Below the pieces are notes generated by a model, which saw only the letters and a list, made by a program, of their open reading frames with translations, was not told the DNA's origin and did not search any database. The position numbers and the translations under genes are program-made. Shown piece after piece: positions 56,807-64,000 of a stretch of DNA of 64,000 bases; position 1 is the first letter of the stretch; each line of letters begins with the position of its first letter. This DNA comes from JAMQPK01 sp963782595. Lineage in GTDB: Bacteria > Acidobacteriota > Vicinamibacteria > Vicinamibacterales > JAMQPK01. Location of the stretch: positions 1,302,001-1,366,000 of the forward strand of contig CAWAKJ010000002.1 of the NCBI GenBank assembly GCA_963782595.1, given 5' to 3'.

Positions 56807-57700
56807 ATGGAGAGCGCTGTGAACAATTTCTCTCGTATTCAGTGCGCGGTCGATTTCTCCGATGCCAGTCTGGCGGCGTTTGAGTATGGCGTCGCGCTCG
56901 CGAAGGCCCAGAGCGCTGAGCTGAGCCTTGTGTTTGCCGTTCCCCGGAGCGTCCGATTCAATTGGCGTGCGCGTGAACGGATGGATCTTCTGACAGAGTT
57001 CCGCCGGTTCGCCCGTGCCGAGGGCGTATCTATCCGCGTGAGCGTCCAGCAAGGTGACCCTGCGAGAGTGATTCTGCTCCATGCCAGTGCGAGGAAGCCC
57101 GATGCCCTGGTCATCGGCACGCACGGCCGAGTGGGGATCGAACGCCTCCGACTCTGGTCAGTCGCCGCGCGGGTCGTGCAGGCCGCCCTTTGCCCGACCT
57201 TTGTGGTGCGCTCATTTCCGTCACGTCAAATGACGGAGCGCTTCGGCAGGTTCGACCGGATTCTCTGCGCGACTGACTTCTCGGCCGCGTCTGGCGCAGC
57301 GTTGCACCAGGCAATCGATTTGTTGAGGCGAGGAAAAAGACTCACGCTGCTGCACGTCCTTCGCCGTCACCCGATCCTGCGTCCGCGCCGACACTGGGAT
57401 TTCGTGCACACTGATGCGTGGCCGCGAGTTCATCAGATGGTGCCACCGTTGCCCTCCGAAGTGCGTGCGAAGGTACGCCCTCGGCTTTCAGAAGGCCCGG
57501 TCGCGAAGGAAATACTCCGCGTGGCGGCGGCAACGCATGCAGACCTCATCGTCGTGGGTGTTCCAGCCCGGCGTGCGGTCTTCAAATGGTTTGGATCGAC
57601 CGCTGCGAAGATCCTCCGCAACTCCAAGGTTCCTGTTCTTGCGGTTCCTGAGCTCGCTGGCGTGCGAACGAGTGTGGCAGTGCACCATCGAGTCGCCTGA
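56807..57700 (+). CDS. Tandem universal stress protein
   Basis: 297 aa with two UspA domains. Domain 1 (about 6-140) has VIGTHGRVGIERLRLW but lacks the final Gly-Ser of the ATP motif. Domain 2 (about 145-285) keeps VVGVPARRAVFKWFGSTA. So only domain 2 is likely to bind ATP. ATG 56807, or GTG 56819 nearby. Lies between the aldolase and dehydrogenase genes. Confidence 0.9.
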   Translation: MESAVNNFSRIQCAVDFSDASLAAFEYGVALAKAQSAELSLVFAVPRSVRFNWRARERMDLLTEFRRFARAEGVSIRVSVQQGDPARVILLHASARKPDALVIGTHGRVGIERLRLWSVAARVVQAALCPTFVVRSFPSRQMTERFGRFDRILCATDFSAASGAALHQAIDLLRRGKRLTLLHVLRRHPILRPRRHWDFVHTDAWPRVHQMVPPLPSEVRAKVRPRLSEGPVAKEILRVAAATHADLIVVGVPARRAVFKWFGSTAAKILRNSKVPVLAVPELAGVRTSVAVHHRVA

Positions 57701-57744
57701 ACAATCCCTGTTGTGCGTCGCCTCGCTTCTTCACGGGGTTCCTC

Positions 57745-58659
57745 ATGAAGGTTGGCATCGTCGGTGCGGGCGCAGTCGGGACGGCGTGCATGTTCGCGCT
57801 GGCGCTGCGGGGATCCGCGCGCGAGATCGTCCTTGTGAACCGCAACTACGACCGCGCGCGAGGCGCCGTCGCCGATCTGCAATACGGAGCGGTCCTCGCG
57901 CCGGCCGTGTCTCTCCGGCCGGGACACTACGACGATCTGCGCGGCGCCGCGATCGTCATGGTGACGGCCGGCGCCAACGAAAAGAAGGGTGGCGCCACCG
58001 ACCGCGACGACCCGGCCGGCAGGCTAAGGCTGCTCGCCACCAATGCCGCGGTCTACAGAGACATCGTTCCCCGTATCGTCGCAGCCGCGCCGGACGCGCT
58101 CCTGGTCGTCATCACCGATCCGCCCGATCCGCTCGCCGACGTCGCACGACGCCTCGCCGGGCACGACCGCGTGCTGAGCAGCGGCACCTTCCTGGATTCT
58201 CTTCGCTTTCGATTTCATCTCGGACAGAAGCTGGGTCTCGATCCGAAGTCCGTGGAGGCTCAGGTCATCGGTGAGCACGGCACCTCCCAGGTGTATCTCT
58301 GGTCGACGGCTCGTGTCGCCGGGACCGCGATCGCCCAGGATGACCCTCTCCGAAGCGAGGTCGAAAATGACGTGCGCTACGCGAACATCAGCATCATCGA
58401 GGGCACCGGCGCGAGCCAGCTTGGCATCGGGGTCGTGGCTGCGCGCATCGCCGAGATGATCGGGCGGAACGAAGGCGCCGTGGTGCCCATCGGATCCTAT
58501 CAGGAGCGTTTCGGTGTGACGTTGTCATTGCCGTCCCGTTTGGGTCGCGAAGGCGTCACCAGAGTGCTCATGCCGACGCTGGCCGAGGATGAAGTGCGCG
58601 GACTCGAGGAGAGCGCTGCGACACTACGCCGCGCATTGCAGTCGATCGGGTCGCGATAG
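57745..58659 (+). CDS. Lactate/malate dehydrogenase family protein
   Basis: 304 aa. NAD-binding GAGAVGTACMFALAL, catalytic loop TAGANEKKGGATDRDDPAGR (odd and longer than usual), SSGTFLDSLRFRFHL, and GEHGTSQVYLWS with the catalytic His. SGTxLDSxR is the lactate dehydrogenase style; however the specificity residue (Gln in LDH, Arg in MDH) falls in the altered loop, so I leave the substrate open. Its 3' end overlaps the convergent USP frame by 92 bp. Confidence 0.88.
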   Translation: MKVGIVGAGAVGTACMFALALRGSAREIVLVNRNYDRARGAVADLQYGAVLAPAVSLRPGHYDDLRGAAIVMVTAGANEKKGGATDRDDPAGRLRLLATNAAVYRDIVPRIVAAAPDALLVVITDPPDPLADVARRLAGHDRVLSSGTFLDSLRFRFHLGQKLGLDPKSVEAQVIGEHGTSQVYLWSTARVAGTAIAQDDPLRSEVENDVRYANISIIEGTGASQLGIGVVAARIAEMIGRNEGAVVPIGSYQERFGVTLSLPSRLGREGVTRVLMPTLAEDEVRGLEESAATLRRALQSIGSR

Positions 58660-59134
58660 CGACCGAGGACGCCTTCACGCAGTCCTGACGTCGATCGCGT
58701 GGTGGCACTGTCAGAACGGGACACGGCGCTTGGTGCAACACGCTCTCGGTCATCGAGCCAAGCAGCAGCCTCCTGAACCCTCGACGGCCATGAGTTCCCA
58801 TCACGATGAGATCCGCTTTCTTCGAGATCGCCTGTTCGACGATCACGGTCTGCGGATCACCGGCCTCCGCGGCGGCAGTGGCTCGAGGCGCTTCGGCGGC
58901 GAGATCGAGGGCGCGGCTCATCTCTTCGAGCACCTGTTCACGCGGCATCGGCGTGACGACTTGTACCGGATCGCCGAGACTGCCGCGAGCCTGCACCGGA
59001 TCGAACGTCGGCACGACGTGCAGCACGGTCAGGTGTGCGTCGTACCATCGCGCGAGGGCAGCGGCATGAGCGAACGCGCGAACCGAGGAATCGCTGAAAT
59101 CAACCGGGCAGATTATCTCTTTGAATTCGATCAC
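58568..59134 (-). CDS. Universal stress protein with C-terminal tail over the LDH gene
   Basis: 188 aa. Single UspA domain (about 1-148): IICPVDFSDSSVRAF, LTVLHVVP, VMGTHGRRGFRRLLLGSM with an intact ATP motif. A normal USP would end near CPVLTVPPRD; about 40 extra residues (QDCVKASSVAIATRSTAMRG and on) run antisense into the LDH 3' end. The tail is probably a lost-stop artefact. Confidence 0.9.
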   Translation of the reverse strand: MIEFKEIICPVDFSDSSVRAFAHAAALARWYDAHLTVLHVVPTFDPVQARGSLGDPVQVVTPMPREQVLEEMSRALDLAAEAPRATAAAEAGDPQTVIVEQAISKKADLIVMGTHGRRGFRRLLLGSMTESVLHQAPCPVLTVPPRDRRQDCVKASSVAIATRSTAMRGVVSQRSPRVRALHPRPASA

Positions 59135-59178
59135 GATACGCTCCGCTCTTGAAGCACGGCCCTCGCCTCGTCCATCCG

Positions 59179-60048
59179 TCAGCGCGCCACCAGTACCGTG
59201 ACCGGGCTCCGATTGAGGGCGCCTTCAGCGACACTGCCGAGGAGCAAGTGACGGACGCCGCTGGTGCCCCTTGCGCCGACGACGAGCAGTTGGGCACGGG
59301 CAGCAGCGACGGCTGAGAGGAGGTCGCGCAGCGGTTCACCGTGAAGAAGCCGGGTGCGAGTCCGCCATCCGCCGCGTTCGAGCTCCGCGGCTGCGCGATG
59401 GAGCGCCTTCCTGGCTGTCTGAGTACGAGTGGCATTCAGCCGTCTCACTTCGCGCGCAATCGTGGCAGCACCCGGGACGCGCCGCGAGGGCAATGCCATC
59501 AGCTCAACGGTACTGACAAGCGTCACGTGCCCGTCGCGTGGCGGCGCCAGCCGGCCGACAAACGCCAGGGCGATCCTGGCACCAGGCGATCCGTCGAGGC
59601 CGACAACAATCTGCCGTACACGCTCCGGCCGCTGGACGACGAGCACGGCGCATGTGGTGCCACGGACGACCCCTCGAGACACACTGCCCATCAGCAGTCG
59701 ACGCACTGCGCCGTGACCGCGCCAGCCGAGCACGATCACATCGGCCCGAAAGGATTCCGCTTCCGCGAGGATGCCCTCCACCGGTGTCTTGTCGACGATT
59801 TCGATCTGGCCCTCTGGCCAGCGGGTCGAGAGCGCGAGCTGCGCGCCGGCGGCCGCCTGCTCGGCCTCGCGATCGAACGTGGCCGACAGAATCGACCGCC
59901 TGTACTCCGATCGGGTTCTCCGAGCGATGATGGCCCGGACGCGCGTTCGCCCGGGCCAGGGAAACTGCACGGCAGTCGAGATGCCCGCCTGCGCGTGACG
60001 GGAGCCGTCGGTCGCCACCAATACTCGAAGCTCTCTTGTCTGGGCCAT
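59179..60048 (-). CDS. Tandem universal stress protein
   Basis: 289 aa with two UspA domains, both with good ATP motifs: GWRGHGAVRRLLMGSVSRG and GARGTSGVRHLLLGSVAEG. ATG 60048 has GGAG upstream and is preferred over 60069. Same direction as the previous USP, 44 bp apart, so the two are likely cotranscribed. Confidence 0.92.
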   Translation of the reverse strand: MAQTRELRVLVATDGSRHAQAGISTAVQFPWPGRTRVRAIIARRTRSEYRRSILSATFDREAEQAAAGAQLALSTRWPEGQIEIVDKTPVEGILAEAESFRADVIVLGWRGHGAVRRLLMGSVSRGVVRGTTCAVLVVQRPERVRQIVVGLDGSPGARIALAFVGRLAPPRDGHVTLVSTVELMALPSRRVPGAATIAREVRRLNATRTQTARKALHRAAAELERGGWRTRTRLLHGEPLRDLLSAVAAARAQLLVVGARGTSGVRHLLLGSVAEGALNRSPVTVLVAR

Positions 60049-60193
60049 GCGCGCTCTCCGATACTCCACTATAACTGCTCTGAGAACGCAGCCTCCACTG
60101 GCGGAAGTCGGCTTCGTACGGTGCAGATCCCGACACGCATGCGCGTCGCATCAAAAGTATCCTGAATGGTGTCTGCGGACGGATTGTTAGAAC

Positions 60194-60549
60194 ATGACGT
60201 CGAAGCGACTCTTGGCACGCACGGCCCCGTGGACTCCAGCCGTGCTGATCCTCTGTTTTGCGTTCATCGGCTTTCTTCATGTCACCCGCGGAACAGCCGT
60301 CCGCCACGTTCAAGGCGTCGGAGCGGACGGAGTCCCCATCGCGGTCACCGAGCCGCAATTTGCACTCAGTGTGACGCTGCTGACCGGCGCGCGGATCGCG
60401 CCAGGGAATCGCGTCTTAGCAGTTGGCAGCCGGCGTTCTGGCGGCGCGAGGGATTCTGCTGCCGCCTGCGTTTGCCGCGGTCTTGATGTCGGCGAGCACC
60501 GTCATCGTGGCCATCAACGCCCAACTGCTGCGGCGCGCCAAGCTGTAGA
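60194..60549 (+). pseudogene. Fused remnants: cardiolipin-synthase-like N-terminus and P-type ATPase C-terminus
   Basis: 60194-60410 encodes a membrane anchor and GVGADGVPIAVTEPQFALSV, LLTGARIAPGNRV, which resembles the start of phospholipase D/cardiolipin synthase proteins. From about 60425 another frame gives AAGVLAARGILLPPAFAAVL, MSASTVIVAINAQLLRRAKL and a stop at 60549, the usual C-terminus of heavy-metal P-type ATPases. The large middle parts of both genes are missing, so a deletion joined two genes. Confidence 0.65.
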
Positions 60550-60576
60550 GCGCGCCACTCTCGGATCCTGATTCAA

Positions 60577-62223
60577 CTACTGTTTTGCCACGGAGAGAAT
60601 CGCGACCCATGCGGGGCCGCTGTCGGTCTGCTGCGTGACCGTATTCTTCATTCCACCCGCCACGGCGACATACTGCACGCCGCCGATCTCATAGGTGACG
60701 ATACCGCCGCCGATCGGATCACCGAGATGCTTTTTGAGGAGCACCTTACCGTTCTTGGCGTCGAAGGCGATGAAATTGCCCTTGGTGTCGCCTGTGAGGA
60801 CCAAGCCGCCCGCTGTCGGTGTCACCGACGCGACCATCGAGGTGTCCGCGTCGTAGTTCCACAGTACCTTCCCGGAATCGGCATCGACCGCCGTCACATG
60901 GCCGAGGCGCTGGGAGATGGGATCCTGATCTCCGAACGCGTTGGACGATCCGAGGAATGGAGTACCGGGTTTGAGCGTCAGACTCTCTGGCCCGCCGAGT
61001 TTGATCGTGGTCGCCCAATCGATCGTGGGGACGTAGATCGCGTTGACCTGTGGTGAGTACGTGGGCCCGTACCAGTTGGCCCCACCCTGGGCACCTGGGA
61101 GGAAGCGGGTGCCTTCTTTGGTGAGCGGGGCATCGACGTTCTCGATTCTCGTGACGGGGACCGAGAAGCGCACATTTTTGAGATCACGATCAAGACCGTA
61201 CAGATATCCATTCTTCCCGGCAACCGCGACCATCTTCCTGCCGGCCTGCGACGTGAACAGGATGGGGCTCGCTGCAAGGTCCCAGTCGTGAAAGTCATTC
61301 TTGACCAGCTGTTGGTAGCCGCGGAGCGCCCCCGTTCGCGCGTCGAGCATCACAACGCTGGACGTATAGAGATTGTCGCCGGGGCGATACGACGCCACGA
61401 AGTCTGGTCCAGGATTGCCGGTCGGTGAGTAGAGCATCGCCGTGTCCGTATCCAGCGCAAACGACGAGTACACGCCGCCGCCCACCTTGGGTTTGTCCTT
61501 TGGCCATGTCTCCGAACCCGGTCCGGTTGATGGTACGACGTCAAAATTCCAGAGCTGCTTGCCATTCTGCGTGTCGAAGGCCCGGATGTGGCCAATCGCG
61601 CCGATGTCGCTGCCGGAGTTGGCCATATAGATGCGACCCTCCCACACAACAGGCGCGGCCGTGTAGTACTCGCCGATCGTCGCGTCCGAACCGACCACGT
61701 CCCAGATCACCTTGCCGGTTTTGGCGTCAAGCGCGAGCAGGTGTCCGTCAGGCGTGCCGCGGAACAGCCGGCCATCCGCGTATCCCACTCCGCGCACCGG
61801 GGTCCCAATGCCGAAGCTCTTCGGCTCGAAGTGATGCACCCATCGCTGCTCGCCCGTACGGGCATCGAGCGCGTACGTGTTGGCAGCCGTCGTGACGTAC
61901 ATCGTGCCATCGATCAGCACGGGGCCAGACTGGAAGGCTGTGGTCTCGGGAAGCGTGAACCGCGCGACCTCGGCCAAGGAGGCCACGTTGCCCGTGTTGA
62001 TCTGACTGAGAGTGGAGTAGCGAGTGGCGTCATAGCCGCCGTTGTACGAGGGCCACGCGGAGCCCGAATGCATACCTCCCGGCTGGATGGCGGTGGATGG
62101 AGCCGGGCTCGAGGCGGTCGCAACCTGAGTCGCGTTCTCCGAGGAACAGGCGCCGCAGGCCAGGATCAACCCGCACGGAAGGAATCCGAACCGTCGAAGA
62201 AACGAAGCGACCACCGTATGCAT
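60577..62223 (-). CDS. PQQ-type quinoprotein dehydrogenase-like lipoprotein
   Basis: 548 aa. Signal peptide with lipobox LILAC near residue 23. Eight-bladed propeller with repeated quinoprotein motifs: ALDARTGEQRWVHHFEP, LLALDAKTGKVIWDV, AFDTQNGKQLWNFDV, VDADSGKVLWNYDAD, FDAKNGKVLLKKHL. DFHDWDLAASPILF is typical of PQQ-dependent alcohol dehydrogenases. No heme c motif, so electrons must go to a separate cytochrome. The metal- and Cys-pair residues cannot all be confirmed by eye. Confidence 0.9.
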   Translation of the reverse strand: MHTVVASFLRRFGFLPCGLILACGACSSENATQVATASSPAPSTAIQPGGMHSGSAWPSYNGGYDATRYSTLSQINTGNVASLAEVARFTLPETTAFQSGPVLIDGTMYVTTAANTYALDARTGEQRWVHHFEPKSFGIGTPVRGVGYADGRLFRGTPDGHLLALDAKTGKVIWDVVGSDATIGEYYTAAPVVWEGRIYMANSGSDIGAIGHIRAFDTQNGKQLWNFDVVPSTGPGSETWPKDKPKVGGGVYSSFALDTDTAMLYSPTGNPGPDFVASYRPGDNLYTSSVVMLDARTGALRGYQQLVKNDFHDWDLAASPILFTSQAGRKMVAVAGKNGYLYGLDRDLKNVRFSVPVTRIENVDAPLTKEGTRFLPGAQGGANWYGPTYSPQVNAIYVPTIDWATTIKLGGPESLTLKPGTPFLGSSNAFGDQDPISQRLGHVTAVDADSGKVLWNYDADTSMVASVTPTAGGLVLTGDTKGNFIAFDAKNGKVLLKKHLGDPIGGGIVTYEIGGVQYVAVAGGMKNTVTQQTDSGPAWVAILSVAKQ

Positions 62224-62402
62224 GGTGTCCTCCAGACGGCACCACGTCTGCCGCGACGATCGTCGTCGCGCCAGCGATGCGCCAACGCACGGTGCCGTTC
62301 TCTGGCATCATACGGCGCACAACTGCAACGGTCGGTCAGCCGTCGCACACGGCGGCAGCCCCTGCGCGAAATCTATGGCTTACGGATGACCGGCTGCTTT
62401 CA
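62224..62402. other. Intergenic gap between NhaA and quinoprotein genes
   Basis: 179 bp with no gene that I can support; contains weak AT-rich spots only. Confidence 0.5.
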
Positions 62403-64000
62403 TCATGTGTCCTCCTCCGACAGAAACGCGGGCTTCGGCGTCACGACTGCTTCGCTTACCGCGGCTCTGTCCCAAAGGATTGCGACGCCTGCGCAGGCCG
62501 CGGCGATGGAGGCGATAAAAATGCCGATCTTCGCCGCCGCAAAATCCGTCGGCGATGGAAACGCCTCGTTTGCAATGAACAGCGACATCGTGAACCCGAT
62601 GCCGGCCAGTGCGCCGGCCCCGGACAGTTGACGCCAGCTGTACGCGTCGGGCTTTGCGGCGACCCCCAGACGCACGGCGAGCCTGGAGAAGAGTGTCATG
62701 CCAAGCGGTTTACCAACGACCAACCCGAGCACGATCGCCAGCATCAGTCGGCCATGGCCGGAAAACACTTCCGTTGACCAGACGACGCCAGCATTGGCGA
62801 ATGCGAAGAGCGGCAGCACCGCGAAACTCGACCACGGTTCTATCGAGCGCAGCAGCTTGTCGGCGGGCGACTCGAGCCGATCGTGAATGGTATCAAGCGT
62901 GCGCAGCGCCGGCGTGGACAGTCCGTGGTGCATCACAGCGCCTCCCGCATATCGCGTCTCCGTGTCGATCACGAGCTGTGCCTGGGTCATGAGTGCTTTG
63001 ACGTTTGCCGGAGGTCGTGTCGGCGTGAGAACCGCCAGAATCACACCTGCCAATGTGGCATGGAGTCCGGCGTCGTGCAGACACACCCACAGGAGCATTC
63101 CGACGACTGCATAGGGTAGAGGACTATAGATGCCCGACCGGTTGAGTGCCACGAGTACGCCCGTCACGACGGCCGACGCCGTCAGATAGCCCATGTCGAT
63201 GGCGCCTGAGTAGAACAACGCGACGACCACAATGGCGACGAGGTCGTCCACGATGACCGCAGCGGTCAGGAAGACTCGCAGATCGATCGACACGCGATCG
63301 CCGAGCAACACGAGGAGCGCGACCGCAAACGCCGTGTCGGTCGCGATGACCATCCCCCAACCGGCCGAGAGCGGGCCACCACCGATGACGGCGAGAAAGA
63401 TGAGAGCGGGTATCGTCATGCCGCCGAATGCCGCCGCAATGGGCAGTGCGGCGGCACGGCGGGTTGCCAGCCGTCCCACAGAGAACTCTCGCTTGATCTC
63501 GAGCCCGACGACGAGAAAAAAGATCGCCAGCAGTCCGTCGTTGATCCACTGAATGAACGGCAACGTGAAGGCGCGGCTGCCGAGGTGAATGCCGAACGGC
63601 CTCGTCCAGAAGGATTCGAATGACGCTCCGAGCGCTGAGTTCGTGAGCACGATCGCCAGCAGCGACATCACGACGAGGAGCACTCCCGTCGATGGCGCCC
63701 ACCGCGCGAAGTCCAGGGACGCGGCGTGCAGCCGGTGTCCGAGGGATCCGAGCATGGCCTCGGCCAGAGCGCCTTCGTCCCACGCCCCTTCGTATCGCCG
63801 GCTATTGATGAAGAACGTCGGCGTCACTCTCGCCCCGCTGCGGGTTCCGCTCGCCTCGTCCTCGGCGACACGTGCGACGGCGGCTTGCCAGTCAGCCTCA
63901 TGGGCCTGATCGCGCGGAGGCAGATCGAATTCCGCCGCGATGTGGTCGAAGTCCGTATCGCTGAAGGCCGGCGCGTGTTGCATCAATGCATCGTGCACCG
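62403..64000 (-). CDS. nhaA: Na+/H+ antiporter NhaA fused to a DsbA-like domain (5' end outside window)
   Basis: At least 531 aa; the frame is open to the window edge. The first ~80 residues seen are the end of a DsbA/thioredoxin-like domain (HIAAEFDLPPRDQ, ARVTPTFFINSRRYEG with the cis-Pro). From about 95 comes NhaA: FFLVVGLEIKREFSVG, GWGMVIATDTAFAVALL, AAVIVDDLVAIVVVALFY (the two Asp of the ion site in VIVDDL), and GIGFTMSLFIANEAF. Exchanges Na+ for H+ across the inner membrane. The thioredoxin CxxC, if present, is beyond the edge. Confidence 0.93.
   Translation of the reverse strand, partial: VHDALMQHAPAFSDTDFDHIAAEFDLPPRDQAHEADWQAAVARVAEDEASGTRSGARVTPTFFINSRRYEGAWDEGALAEAMLGSLGHRLHAASLDFARWAPSTGVLLVVMSLLAIVLTNSALGASFESFWTRPFGIHLGSRAFTLPFIQWINDGLLAIFFLVVGLEIKREFSVGRLATRRAAALPIAAAFGGMTIPALIFLAVIGGGPLSAGWGMVIATDTAFAVALLVLLGDRVSIDLRVFLTAAVIVDDLVAIVVVALFYSGAIDMGYLTASAVVTGVLVALNRSGIYSPLPYAVVGMLLWVCLHDAGLHATLAGVILAVLTPTRPPANVKALMTQAQLVIDTETRYAGGAVMHHGLSTPALRTLDTIHDRLESPADKLLRSIEPWSSFAVLPLFAFANAGVVWSTEVFSGHGRLMLAIVLGLVVGKPLGMTLFSRLAVRLGVAAKPDAYSWRQLSGAGALAGIGFTMSLFIANEAFPSPTDFAAAKIGIFIASIAAACAGVAILWDRAAVSEAVVTPKPAFLSEEDT

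Overview
The window is 64 kb of high-GC bacterial DNA. Gene content points to Acidobacteriota, most likely a Vicinamibacteria-type soil or sediment organism; this is inference from protein style, because there is no rRNA in the window. The signs are a Ser/Thr kinase fused to a TolB-like propeller, a VWFA-related secreted protein, a split cytochrome b/Rieske complex with a multiheme cytochrome, and a DsbA-NhaA fusion. Several start codons sit 6-11 nt after a TATAAT-like hexamer with no Shine-Dalgarno, which suggests frequent leaderless mRNAs.

1-37 kb is a conserved core. It runs ndk, a DUF2905 membrane protein, dcd and a HEAT protein, then a quinol-oxidising operon (Rieske, cytochrome b N-half, cytochrome b C-half, eight-heme cytochrome c). 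Next come gamma-carbonic anhydrase, hisS, aspS, phoH-ybeY-corC-era, mgtE, recO-glyQ-glyS, ppdK, mutL, and a kinase/beta-propeller protein. A minus-strand block follows (rlmB, rarA, GNAT, DUF3396-like, NHL propeller, unknown), then greA with a patatin-like protein, and a TrkA-N/DHH phosphoesterase. Between 17.9-25.1 kb and 31.8-36.7 kb many essential genes carry single-base indels, nearly all +1. I annotate those genes as whole loci and read the indels as probable consensus errors.

37-48 kb holds a VWFA protein whose start is interrupted by a 162-bp MITE-like hairpin, YjbR, a four-helix-bundle protein, uvrB, an Mla-type lipid transport operon (mlaE, mlaF, mlaD), a secreted protein, DUF1566, and two VOC proteins.

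From 48.32 kb an integrated element begins at a 3' half of tRNA-Val(CAC). It carries a tyrosine integrase, a CGNR-like Zn protein, a divergent AT-rich promoter region, and a tightly overlapping plus-strand operon: a ribbon-helix-helix protein, an Xis/AlpA-like HTH, two small unknowns, a previously unmarked 21-codon ORF, and a PrimPol-helicase. Iteron-like repeats and a Zn-ribbon protein follow. This layout resembles phage satellites (PICI/SaPI). The intact tRNA expected at the other end is not in the window.

55.6-64 kb is a stress/energy cluster: class I FBP aldolase, three universal stress proteins, a lactate/malate dehydrogenase, a decayed gene fusion, a PQQ-type quinoprotein lipoprotein, and DsbA-NhaA cut by the window edge.

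A recurring theme is short repeats. REP/BIME palindromes and degenerate 7-10-bp tandem arrays lie in many intergenic gaps, and several copies lie inside coding sequences (Rieske, YbeY, MutL, VWFA).
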